This document shows, piece after piece, positions 45,501 to 56,804 of a stretch of DNA of 64,000 nt. The stretch is from Paramecium tetraurelia (taxonomy: Eukaryota > Ciliophora > Oligohymenophorea > Peniculida > Parameciidae), in assembly GCF_000165425.1 (NCBI RefSeq), contig NW_001799411.1, forward strand, positions 186,001 to 250,000, read 5' to 3'. Numbering within the stretch: the first letter of the stretch is position 1; every line of letters starts with the position of its first letter. Below the pieces are notes generated by a model. The model did no database searches. It was not told the origin of the DNA and saw nothing but the letters and a program-made list of their open reading frames with translations. Made by a program: the position numbers and the translations under genes.

Positions 45501-48500
45501 AAAAAGAACATTTAAATAATATATCTATTTGACCTTTTTAATGTTTTTAATGATTCTTATTTATGGTTTATTGGGCATGGCTGTTTATGCAAGTAGCTTT
45601 GATGAAACAACTTTGCTTGGACATTTGCATTCCTATAAGGACCCTTTAAAGTCTTGGATGACTGTGTTTAATATTATGACAAATGATGATTGGTATGGTG
45701 TACTAGCATTAGGAACAAAAGCTAATTAAGTATTTGCATTTATCTACTCATTTTCAATGATTCATTTTTTAAATTACATTACTTATGGTTTGGTGATGGC
45801 CATATTATTGGATGGCTTTGGAGAGTATCTGATAGAGATTAAGAAAGATTAAGATATTAGGTTCAAGGATGGAGTGTCAGAGAAACATGATTCAGACTCT
45901 GACGCTGAAGAGAATGATAAAGAAAAGGAGAAAGCTACCAAATCACTTAAATAATTAGCTTAAAACCAATAAGTCTAGAAGGATACTTAATATTGGTATC
46001 TTTTAGAATCGATATGTAATATTTGATATAAACATTAATAGAATAATTAGTGAAATAGATAAAAACTAAGAGAAGAAAGATTTACTTAGGAATTAAGTGC
46101 AAGGAATCCTTATTTTGTTTTGACAAGTTTAATAAATAGAGAATACTCTGTGTAAAGACTATTAGATCGGAAATCTTCTATTGGAGCAGATTGGGATTAA
46201 ATATAGGATTTATCGTTTTGCTTGCAATATAAACATATCAAGTGGAGTATATGGTTATCGTTGACTCTTTGATTTTGATTACTAATCTATTAATAACCGT
46301 GTAGACAATTATGTTAATCATAGCATTGGGCTTAATTCATGAGAAAGGAACTTATATACAAGTATTGATAATTATATCTTTAGCATGTTTGGTAGATCAC
46401 AGACATAATGTATTTAGTATGTTATTATCTTTAATTGATTAATACTGAAAGTAGAATATTACATTTATTTTTGTATTTAAGATATTTAAGACCATTTAAA
46501 TTACTGTATTCGTTTAAACCAATAGTTAAATTGTATAATTCTTTAGTGGCTGCCTTATATAATATGAGTAATGTATTGATAACACTATTAATAATTTGGA
46601 CAATGTTTGCAGTCTATGGTATGATACTATATTAAAATAAATTTGGATTCTGTGATGACTTGATGTAGTTTGAAATCAATAAATAATAATGTGAAGATGA
46701 AGGCAGAAGATGGATTACTTATTAGCATAATTTTGATAATATCACCGTTGCTTTACCTACATTGTTTGTGATATCTACATTTGATGGTTGGGGAGAGATC
46801 TTACAAGTAGCTGAAAATTCAAGACCTTCATATTAAGGTCCATTTCCATTTGCAAATCAATTGCCCACTTATATCTATTTGACTCTGTTCTGCTTTATAG
46901 GTTCAATGTTTTTCTTAAGTTTATTTACTGGTTTATTGTTCCTAAATTTAAAAGCAAGTTAATAGAAAATAGAGTATGATGATTTAACAGTCTATCAATA
47001 AGAGTTCATACAGATCTCGCAAAAAATCCTGAGGGATTCTCCTTCATTTTCCTAGCCTCCCCGAAACATCATTAGAAGAATAGCTTAAAAATTAAATAGT
47101 AATTCCTATTTCTAATATTTATCATTTCTTATACTAATACTAGATACAATAATTTAAATGTCATTTTATTAGGATATGGATGTTGAGGTTGCATTAGAAT
47201 TGAACAAGTTCCATGAGATAATATCGGTCCTATTTACTTTTTGGGTCATAGTGTAACTATTAGATTATGGATTTAAGAGATTTATAGATGATTAATGGAG
47301 ATTATTCTATTCATTCATAGTTATAATTTCGATGTTTGAATTGATTGCTACTTAAAAATATGATCTATTTAAAATTCAATTTACATCAACAATGTTCACT
47401 GAGAATTACCAGATTATACGATTACTGTTTGCTTTAAGGAATCTTAGAATTCTGATATTATTTAAAGGATTTGATGATCTCTAGAGATTAATCAGAGTAA
47501 TGATTTTCTCATTTCCATTTTTGGGAAAGATATTATTTATTTTGATTGTAACTACACTATCATATGCTTTGTTAGGATGCTAACTATTTGGGCATATAGA
47601 TAAAGGAGTCATTATAGATTCTCAGATTAATTTTTCAACTTTTACAAGTTCTCTATTGACATTATTGAAGTGTGGATCTTGTGATAATTTTAGAAGTATA
47701 ATGACAGACACAATGATCCATAATATATACTGTTATGATGACCCTCGTTATTGTGGGTCATAATTTGCATAAATCTACTTCATTTCCTTTGTTTTCATAT
47801 CAAACTATGTGCTTTTAAATTTATTTGTCTTGGGATTGATAGAACAATTCGAGAAATTCTTCCAATCTGAGAATTCTATACTTTAAGTATACATTGAATC
47901 AATTGATAAAATAAAAACTGTTTGGTGTAAATATTCATATCAAAGACATGGAAAAGCAATGCACTACTTATAGATTTGCAAGTTTCTGTTAGAAATTGGC
48001 TAGCCTTTCACTCATGTCAAAGATAACATTTGGGATGCAGCAAGATTGGCTGGATACTTAAAAATCAGGACTGATGATCAAGGCTATATCTAATTTAATT
48101 CTTTAATTTATGAAATATTCAGAAGAACCTTCAAATAATAAGTGTTTAAATAGGGTTCTGAAGATTCCATTAAGATCATTAAAAAGTTCAATAAGGAGAT
48201 GCAAATGAGACTCTTTTATTTTAGAAGAGACAAGTTGCAAAAACGATCTTTTATTGCCACATATGTGGAATTCAACAGTAATTTTAGTATTGCCAGTGAC
48301 TATCTATCGATTTTGGTCATTTTCAAAGCTTGGTAAAACTATACTAAATAATTAATTAAAAGATCAAAACTCGAATAAGAGGATTTTTCTGATAATTCTT
48401 CTTTTGGACAAGAAGTATAGTAATTTATTTTATTTATCACATTAGAGATATTGACATATTCTCAAGAGTAGACGAGGAAGAAGAACAAAGTAAGGAAAAT

Positions 48501-48896
48501 CTAACTAGAAAGATCCCCTCGAATCCAATTAAATCTAATCAATGTTTAACATTTGAGAGTGATAACAACCTCAATTTTAAATAACTGGATTTACCTGTTT
48601 ACAATGATAACGAACATTATTTAACTCCAAAAAGAGATGTTTCCAAAATGACTTCTAATCTGCTTCAATAATTGCAAAAACGAACCATCATTAAACCTAA
48701 AAAAGATTCCACTACTCCCTCTTCTATAATCAAATAACCTACAAAGTTAGCAAGATATCCAGCTGACATAATATTTAATCCACAAAGCAATCAAAGTAAT
48801 TTCAACTAAAGTGCGAATAACTCTTTTAGATCATTTATATCGCATACAGAATCATCATTATCTTCAATTGATGGAATACCTGGGATGATAATCTGA
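42526..48896 (+). CDS. Four-domain voltage-gated cation channel, copy 2
   Basis: ATG 42526 (MNNEDLERITF), a 23-nt intron near 42568, a 20-nt intron near 43118 and several others, TGA 48894-48896. It is collinear with copy 1: domain I ends GGFFGFNLVIAVLK in both, and the pore loops are TMDDWTW (43910), TNDDWYG (45690), TFDGWGE (46787) and SCDNFRS (47685). The fourth loop differs from copy 1, with Trp replaced by Phe and Cys added. The I-II linker is longer (about 340 residues, 44040-45060) and rich in Ser, His and Gln. The C-terminal cytosolic region resembles copy 1 (FLMYEL-like helix, FKSGSQESI against FKQGSEDSI). The pair clearly arose by tandem duplication and has diverged substantially. 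Predicted function as for copy 1; conductance may differ because of the fourth pore loop. Confidence 0.88.
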
Positions 48897-48932
48897 TTAT
48901 ATTCCTATATTTATTTATGATTAATAATTAAA

Positions 48933-50170
48933 ATGAAATAGAGATTAGTAACTTAAACTGATGAAGGATCTCAAGAAAATCCAATTCAAAAGTCCAATTC
49001 ACTATAAACCCAATTTTAAATAATCTAAGTTGTAGGCAACGGAACATTTGGTATGGTTTATTTGGTAATTAACTGAATAATTTCATATATAGGCTCTTGA
49101 TACAAAAACTAATGAAAAAGTTGCTATAAAGAAAGTATTTCAAGATAGACGGTATAAAAATAGAGAACATCTCATAATATAAGAATTAAATCATCCTTGT
49201 ATTGTCAAATTAAGATAGGCATTCTTCACATAGGGAGACAATTCTAAAAATGTAATTTATAAAATAAGGAGTTTAGGCAGACGATATATTTCTGAACTTA
49301 GTCATGGACTACATTCCTGAAACTTTAAGCAAATTCATTCGAAATTACAAAAAGAATAAAAACCCATTTCCTAATGTTTTACTTAAAATTTACAGTTATT
49401 AAATGTTAAGAGCATTAGCATATTTATAAGGTAATCTAAATAACTAAGAAATTAGGAATTGGAATCTGTCATCGAGATATTAAACCTTAAAATATTTTGG
49501 TTAATCCTAATAATCACGTATTAAAAATATGTGATTTTGGATCTGCAAAACGATTAGTCCCTGGAGAACCAAATGTTGCTTATATTTGCTCTAGATATTA
49601 TAGAGCTCCTGAATTGATATTTGGAGCAACCGAATACACGACCTCTATTGATATATGGTCTATAGGTATTTATTAATGAATAACTTTAGGATGCGTCATT
49701 GTTGAAATGCTTACTGGTGAACCACTCTTTCCAGGAGAGTCAGCTACTGATCAACTGGTTGAGATAATCAAAATATTGGGTACTCCTACAATTGAATAAA
49801 TTAAAAAAATGAATCCTCAGCATTAAGAATTTAAATTCCCTTAGATTAAATGTCATCCATGGGCTAAAGTAATTTACTAAAATATTTAAGGTGTTTGCTA
49901 AATTTAAACCAGAACCTTTATTTGTTGATTTTGTTAGTAAATTACTTGTGTACCCTCCAAAGGAAAGATTGAAACCTCTGGAAGCCTTACTTCATCCATA
50001 TTTTGATGAAATTAGACAATAAGGATTTTCAATGCCAAATGTGCAATTGCCTAATTTCTTTGATTTCCAAAAAGGTAAATGATGATAGTAATATCGTAAT
50101 AGAGGAACTTTAGATTCAACCTGAAATTGCTCATAAATTAATTCCCTCTTGGTTTAAGCAAAAATAGTGA
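48933..50170 (+). CDS. GSK3-family protein kinase
   Basis: ATG 48933, six introns (28, 25, 25, 24, 22 and 28 nt), TGA 50168-50170; 361 residues, the normal size for GSK3. It shows [12 protein letters not shown], the ATP-binding Lys in VAIKKVFQD, the GSK3-type [28 protein letters not shown], and the activation-loop Tyr region [17 protein letters not shown] that is nearly diagnostic for GSK3/shaggy. [12 protein letters not shown] and GTPTIEQIKKMNP also match. GSK3 kinases prefer substrates primed by an earlier phosphate. The short N-terminus lacks an obvious regulatory serine motif. All catalytic residues are present. It starts 36 bp after the channel gene's stop on the same strand. Confidence 0.93.
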
Positions 50171-50402
50171 TTTTTTAATACATATTTTAATTCTATTCTA
50201 AATATATCAAAAATTTATGAAAATACAAATTCAAACCAATTTTCATTTCTCAAAGTGACAAATTCATTTTATGTACACCAGTTATTATCAATCTGTTACT
50301 ACAGTTGCATAAATTGTAACAATAACTTCTAAATATATTAAAATTTTGGGGAATCTTAAGATGTGTAATTTCATCTCAATAATTTAACATTATAATAATA
50401 AA
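50171..50402. other. Convergent spacer
   Basis: About 230 bp of AT-rich sequence between the GSK3 and VPS53 stop codons. No frame, repeat or RNA gene is visible; it holds only the 3' ends of both genes. Confidence 0.5.
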
Positions 50403-52506
50403 TCAATTAATCTTTGTGAAAAATTTATTTAATTGAGGAACATCTTGTCTTCTTAATTGTTTCAATCCTAGAATCTTATCTAAATCAGTAGGGGCTGATT
50501 CATATTTCTTAGCATAATCAGGGAAATTCTCAACAAATTTTTCAATACTCATTTGAATCAGCTTTAAAATGGAATCACTCCTTGATAATGTCTTCTAAAC
50601 AAAATTATTGAATGATTATTATGATTTGGATTCTTACTTTAATTTTGAAATTCTAACTAAATTTGTTTTCAATTCTGAAACATCCAACATCAATTAGGAT
50701 AATCCAATCTAAAATTGAATATAATTGATAATATACTTCACTAATTTTTTTAATTCTGAATACTGAATTTATAAACTTATTGTTTAGATATACAACAAGT
50801 TTGTTCAAATAAAATATGAGATAGGACTCTGATAGTAGATCTTTTATTGTTTTGATGTGTCCTTCCAGAAAGGAAATGGTGTCTCTAATATATTTAGACG
50901 CATCTCCCATATTTTCGAATTCATTCCAGTCGATCTTTAGCATTTATTGATAAAACTAATCTATTTTAGAATCAACATAAACTAATAAAGTTTCAATTGA
51001 TTTGTTCATCATCTAATTGAAATATTCCTCTTCGTTTGATAATTCAACTTGATCAGAAAAAGGGGAATCCAAATGTTAGACCAAACTCTCCTGTAATGCT
51101 GGAATAGTCTCTTTGCAATATTCTGCAGTATTAATCACAAAACAACATAAGATCTATGAGAGTTGTTCATTATTTCTGGATTAATTAATTTTGAATATAA
51201 TTTCATCAGAATATCTCTTTAAAGCCTTCTTTATTAATTTTTAAATATCAAACATAACCTAGGTTCTACTGTATTGTGAAGCTCTTTTGAGCATTTATTT
51301 AAAGTAGGCAAACATACTCATAGACGAATTCAAAATTTTTAAGTCCCCTTCAACATCCAATTTATCTGAGTTTAAGATTGTTTAGATGTGTTGCATAATC
51401 TCTCTCTCTTCACTATCTATGTAGGGTCTTAGGTAGGGTTCAAAACTGTCAGAAATAGCTCCTTTAATTTTGGGTAATTCTGAAATGGCAAATTGATTAA
51501 TATTCTTTTTGCCAAGCCATTCTTCATATCTTTTCTTCATTTCATCATTAAGTTTCTACTCAAATTTTAGAGTTGCTTGTAATGCTTTCATCAAAACAGC
51601 AACATCCAAATCTTTAAGAGTTTCCAAGATGTCAGTTATTTGGAGTCTAGTTACTGCACAAAATTCATAATAAATCTGACAATGTACTGCCCAATATTCT
51701 GGAAATACATTTTATGTTTTTGTATCAAAATCTTTAATGACTCTAGCCATCCAAGCATATCTTCTTTCTGTAGTTTCTAAACTTCTGTTTTCTATTTATT
51801 AAAATAATTCTTAATAAGGAGATATTATGTATTTGCATACTTTTTGAATCAACTCATCTCTGAATTTCAATCCCAAATGTTCAACTGTTTGACATGCGTC
51901 TTATAAATCTTTGACTTGCATTAAATTTGTGCCTTTTTAGAACAAGATGAAATCATCTATCAACTAGAGTTTTAGGTCCTTTATCAATTGTTCTTTTTCT
52001 CCATTTATTTCTAAAATTTATGGAATATTTTAAAATTTAACAAAGTATTATGATAATTCTGTGAATGCAGATAGAAGATTGGCTACTTCTGCATACTTTT
52101 TTTCTTTACAATGTTCTTTCAATTTCTCAATTGCTGTTAACATCATAATAAATTTTTTCAGAGCTGCAATTGAAAATGTTAGATTTCTTTTTGCAATGTC
52201 TAATGATTTTATGTCTTTGCACATTGAGTAAACTAAGTCTTCACTTTTTTCTGCTTTTTATTTGATCTCTTGAATTTCTGCAACAATTCCTTAGGAGAGT
52301 TATTCAACATCTTGGACATCTCTCCATATTTTATTTTACATGACTGCATGTTCATGGATGTCTTCTTATAATTCAGGATTAGAGTTGAGTAAGTTCAGAT
52401 TGGAGCTTCTCAATTTCAGTATCTATGCCCACGAGTGATTATTCGTTGGGAAAGAGTGTATTAATATGGCTTAATACAATCAAAATTAGCAGAAATACGG
52501 ATTCAT
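50403..52506 (-). CDS. VPS53, GARP/EARP tethering complex subunit
   Basis: Start 52504-52506, a 29-nt intron directly after the third codon, stop 50403-50405; about 680 residues. Hallmarks of VPS53: INTLFPNEQSLVGID at the N-terminus, IQEIKQKAEKSEDLVYSMC with DIKSLDIAKRNLTFSI, RRYAWMARVIKDFD, EFCAVTRLQITDIL, then MLKIDWNEFENMGDASKYI and, at the C-terminus, ILGLKQLRRQDV. GARP tethers endosome-derived vesicles at the Golgi. There is an apparent single-base frame change near 52385-52400: INTLFPN...QSELTQL is in one frame and NPELQEDIHEH in the next, with no GT donor between them to explain it by splicing. This is either a sequence indel or a damaged copy. Otherwise the gene looks complete. Only 35 bp separate it from uL6. 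Confidence 0.88.
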
Positions 52507-52541
52507 ACTTCAAATATTTTTAATTAAAAGAATTAAAAGAT
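52507..52541. promoter_or_regulatory. 35-bp shared divergent promoter region
   Basis: The start codons of VPS53 (minus) and uL6 (plus) are 35 bp apart, and the gap is a pure AT-rich stretch with TTTTTAATTAAAAG. Both genes must initiate from within or beside it, unless upstream elements lie in the neighbouring coding sequence. Confidence 0.5.
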
Positions 52542-53190
52542 ATGAAATACATCCTGACTGAGGAGCACGTTCCAATTCCTGAAAAGATTGAGATCACTTA
52601 GAAATCCAAGGTGGTTAAAGTCAAGGGTATCAAGTCATGTTATATCGTCTCTTAGGACCCAGAGGGGAATTAACCAAAAATTTCAGACATTCTGCTTTGG
52701 ACATCCAAGTTTAAAAGAAAGTGAATAAGAAGAACAATGTTGCCAAATCTAGAGTCAGCGTTAGAATGTGGCAATCATACAGAAAATAAAGATGCCAAGT
52801 TAATTCAGTTGCCTCTCAAATTAGAAACATGATTAGAGGTGTTACCACAGGTTATAAATTCAAGATGGTCTTGGCATATGCTCACTTTCCAATCATTATC
52901 AACCTTATTGGTAATGGATAAGGCGTTGAAATCAAGAATTTCCTTGGAGAAAAGATCATCAGAACCATCAAATGCCTTCCAGGAGTGACCATCACCAGAA
53001 ATGAAGCTGAAGAAAAGAGTAATAAAATCTTAATATACCCTCTATAGATGTCTTAACACTCTAAGGTAACGATTTGAATAACGTTTCACTCACCTGTGCA
53101 CTTATTCATTAAGCTTGTGCTGTTAAGAACAAGGATATTAGATAATTCTTAGATGGAATCTATGTTAGCGAAAAGCGTTTAGAAATTTGA
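52542..53190 (+). CDS. RPL9: Ribosomal protein uL6 (L9)
   Basis: ATG 52542, two 29-nt introns, TGA 53188-53190; 196 residues, typical for eukaryotic L9. Conserved stretches: [67 protein letters not shown] and [10 protein letters not shown]. It is a component of the large ribosomal subunit near the factor-binding stalk. The first intron falls inside the KVKG-PRG strand codon, a clean check of the splice. Codon use is clearly more G+C-rich and biased than its neighbours, as expected of a highly expressed gene. Confidence 0.97.
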
Positions 53191-53309
53191 TAAAATAATA
53201 TATATAAGTACAATAAGATTATTGTTATGAATATAATTCAAATCCCTCCACTTTCATAACACTCATCTTCATCATCCTTCCACACTAGAAATATAATTTA
53301 TTATTTGTT

Positions 53310-53556
53310 ATGAGTAAGAATTATGATGATATTGAAAGCACTCTTCCTAAAACTGAAGAAAACGTACTTTGGAGTATTTCTAGGGCATGGAATAAGTCGA
53401 ATAAATTTTATAAGGTATCAAATTTTATCATCCAAGAAATTTAAATTTAAAAAACATTTCGATTATTAAAATGAAATAGAATCCTTAAGCATTCTTCAAT
53501 CATTATTTACTGCTGATGATAACTATCTTTTTGTTGTCAAATATATATTTTTATGA
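53310..53556 (+). CDS. Small hypothetical protein
   Basis: ATG 53310, one 22-nt intron (near 53414), TGA 53554-53556; 74 residues. It begins MSKNYDDIESTLPKTEENVL, then WSISRAWNKSNKFYKKFKF and a short hydrophobic end. No family recognised. An open stretch continues in another frame after the stop (RAERQVIEQELQNIQKK, to 53651), but no GT...AG intron joins the two, so I left it out. The N-terminal acidic and central basic/aromatic parts suggest a small cytosolic protein. Confidence 0.45.
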
Positions 53557-53647
53557 GAGCTGAAAGACAAGTTATTGAATAAGAATTACAAAATATTTAA
53601 AAGAAAAATTGTTGTTGGAATGAAATTTAATTAATATCATTATTTAC

Positions 53648-54493
53648 ATGAACATGCCATACTTTAAGCCTCGTTCATAAGCAAGTCAGAATTCTTTTAT
53701 TAAACAATATCAAGACTTCCTATAAAAGAATAGAAAGAATACTGCATCCATCTTAGAACCAAAAAAACAATAAGCAAAATAATCATATTCTCCACTCTTT
53801 AAACAACCTAAATTAAGTTAAACAAAAGTTAAAAATTTAAGATTGCAAACTAGTCCCAGTCCTAAGAGAGCACATTGCTATTCTCTTAGTAGTAATCAAT
53901 AAACTGAAAATTCCACCTAAATAGACAGATCTTTAAGTCAATATGAATTTGAAACAAAAGACAAATCTGTAGTTAGTAGTGCCAGTCTATTTTAGGAAAC
54001 AACAAAATAATTAGAAGAAATTAAATAACAGACTCCTGAGTTACAATAAGGGATCGTTGGAATTTTGGGTTTAATTAAAAAGGAAAAATAAGTCATTTTA
54101 AATGACATGAAGCATATGACAAAGCAAATGAACAAATATAAATAACAATATGAGGAAATCTAAAAGCAATAAGAATAATTGTAGCACAAATTCAAAGTAG
54201 CCAAAGATGGCAATGAAATTCATGCTCGTTCTAAAGATAAAGTTAATGACACTTACCTTTAAATGATTTAATTGCTGAAAGGCCTTCAAGTTGAGTATAA
54301 TGATGTCTTACCTGAATTAGAATTTAGTTTACAAAATCAAATTGAAGATGTAGATGAAGAAGTAAGAATACCAGATAAAGATGAGATTATAATCTTATAG
54401 AAATTAATCATTAAAAAGCTTGTCAAGAAAATTGAGGATTAAAAACAACTAAATTAATTACTCTAAACTAAAATCAAAGAATATGAAATTTGA
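53648..54493 (+). CDS. Coiled-coil protein, unknown function
   Basis: One uninterrupted frame of 282 codons including stop, ATG 53648 to TGA 54491-54493, reading many TAA/TAG as Gln. The N-terminal half is Ser/Lys/Gln-rich and probably disordered (TSPSPKRAHCYSLSS). The second half is a long coiled coil (QQYEEIQKQQEQLQHKFK, QMIQLLKGLQVEYNDVLPEL, LIIKKLVKKIEDQKQL). No known domain. A second Met two codons later could be the real start. It is soluble with no signal peptide, and lies 23 bp upstream of the next gene on the same strand. Confidence 0.7.
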
Positions 54494-54516
54494 TTTTACT
54501 TTATATTATATATTTA

Positions 54517-56366
54517 ATGTTTATTATAATACTATTCCAAATTATTACAACAACCTTTGCATTTCCAGATGTCACGCTCTCATTTGGATCTCTCAGACCA
54601 AAATAAAAAGATCCTGAAGAAAACCTGCCTGCTGTTGTTTATGAAAATAACCAAATGAATAGGTATTTCGATTATGATCAATTCCCATTATTATCCTGTT
54701 GTCCCACCAATCTAACTAAGTATAAAGTAGATACATTAAATCTTCATGGACATGGTAAGTAGAAATTTACATTACCCTTAATCATCACAAATAATCAAGA
54801 CAAAACAATTGTTTTGAGATAATTAACAATAACAGACTATTTAGATTATTAAGACATCCCTGTTGCTCCTCAATTATCTTCTCTACCAATAATATAACCT
54901 CATTAAAGTTTTGTTGTCGACCTTATTCACAGTTGCGAAAGATAAGTTAATAACTCTAATTACTGGAGCATATAAAATGTATTTATTCGATTTCAAGACT
55001 TTTAAGGTTTGAATTTCTAATATTAATTCATATGTGATAGTGATTTTCATCCTAAAAGGTACTTAATTAATGTATAAATAGATTTGATTGGAGCAATGTC
55101 ATCTTAATTACTTTTGACTCTGTTGCTATTATTATTTTAGCGACTTTCGGAAAAATTTACTCATTTCGCATAACTTTTGTGACTCCTGCTAAAAGAAAAT
55201 AGTTTTAAGAGCAAAACATCTAAAATGTAGATCTAAGTCCTTTTTAAGGATTTTATTTATATTGGCCTTAAGCCTTGGTATACATGATGTTATTACTAAT
55301 CGCTTTGTTTACTTCAATGAGTTATAAAGAAAAAGCAGAGCAAATCATAAAAATCTTAGTCTATATAATTTGCATTTTAACTTCATTCCATTTTTTTAAT
55401 GAGATCTTTGGTAAATTTAGAAATACTCTTCCATTTTTAGCTTAAAAGATTTATTGCTTAAAAATTAGGGATTATTTCTCAATTATTTTATCAGCTCTGC
55501 TGCTATTCTTTTATCTTTATTATGAACAACCATGGTTTGTATGTATTATTTGATAACTACTCTTAGGTTAGTAATCTTTTATCAATTTGTATTTTAGGAT
55601 CTTTGATCAAATTATTCAAAATAACATCCTTAAAACATGCCCTCTAATTTTTTGTACCCCTTATGATTGTTGATATATTTTGTTCCATTTATTTGAGTTA
55701 AACTGTCAGATATGAATGGGATAGTGTTGCATTGAGATATTTCAACACTCCATTATCAGCATAATTTCCTTATTTTCGATATATATACAAGAAAAAATGT
55801 GCATGGGTTTCTATTTTCAATTTGCTGTTTCCTGGTAATTTGTTAAACTACTTATTAGGTTTCTTTTTGGGTTATGTAAACAGATTTGACAAACATAAGT
55901 AAACATACGTCTACGAAATTATTGCCTTCTTTGGATTACTTTTAGGACTCCTTTTTTGGGTTCTAATTCAATATATTTTTTCATTTCCTCTTCCAACGTA
56001 TCTAAAAATTAATATTAAAGTTCTATCTTCACAGAAGTGTTGATGATCCTAACTACCGCTTTGGTAGCAGTATAGAGAAATGAATTCAATATATTTTATT
56101 CAGGGAATTTCTATGATCAGATACTCATGGATCCATTCAAAAATGATATTGCCCTTTAAGAGCCTACAACAGTGGAAATGTTTGGATTAGGCACTACCAC
56201 TTAAGTAATCAACTAGGACACTGTATAATAATAAGACCTAGTGACTAGAGGAGAATAAGGTTTAATATTTAATAATCAACTCTTTGCTGGACTGGCTTCC
56301 ATTAATCGTTCTTAATAATAAAATGTTTTATAATCAAAACAATAAAGTCAATTTCAAAAATATTGA
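54517..56366 (+). CDS. Signal-peptide-peptidase-like membrane protein, probably inactive
   Basis: ATG 54517, several introns including 23 nt near 55058, 28 nt near 55537 and 23 nt near 55997, TGA 56364-56366. A signal peptide (MFIIILFQIITTTFAFP) leads a roughly 170-residue luminal domain with paired cysteines (LLSCCP), then about nine membrane helices in the SPPL/presenilin layout: an SPP-like WF...NLLSICILGSLIKLFK, helix 6 with PLMIVDIFCSIY (YD position kept as VD), then FNLLFPGNLLNYLLG up to NRFDK, and a PAL-like PLPTSIFTEV. The GxGD motif expected before the last helices is absent (GNLL), so the second catalytic Asp seems lost. SPPL enzymes cut type II membrane proteins; here a scaffold or pseudoprotease is inferred. 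The C-tail is Gln/Thr-rich. Confidence 0.65.
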
Positions 56367-56804
56367 AAACGATGTTGTATTTTATTACAAATTACATTAT
56401 ATAAAATTTCATATAAATATAAATAAGAACACAATATTAAAATTATTAATTTTAATAAAATCCACTTTCTCCATTATATTAAATTTTAAAGCTTAATATT
56501 ATTTGTAAGTATGAAGATCCCTGTTTGTCATAAGATTATTACTTTGAAATAATTTAAAAAGAAATTATCGGAATTAATGAAATTAGCACGAATTTATTAA
56601 CTTTAAGATTTGATATCGTAAATATTTTTATTTATAGAGAGAAAAAAATAACTCTGAACAAGTTAAATTCTTAATAAATAAAAGCCCATTTTATTAAATA
56701 TTTAATTCATACTTTTTCTAAGATCAATTTAATTAATAATATCAATGATGTAATTTCCCAAATTATTTTTGATTTTATAATATTCAACAATAATAATAAT
56801 AATA
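56367..56804. other. AT-rich intergenic region
   Basis: About 440 bp with almost no G or C, no open frame of interest and no RNA-like structure. It ends in an AAT microsatellite that runs into the ATG of the next gene. It holds the promoter of that gene and the 3' end of the previous one. Confidence 0.5.

Noticed and set aside
52380-52420. Programmed ribosomal frameshift in VPS53
   Set aside because: Known in Euplotes but not expected in Paramecium-like ciliates, and there is no typical slippery site with a TAA/TAG stop. An indel or gene decay is simpler.
53553-53651. Open stretch RAERQVIEQELQ after the small gene at 53310
   Set aside because: No GT...AG interval of the right length joins it to the upstream exon, and its ATG overlaps the TGA. 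Left out as unsupported.
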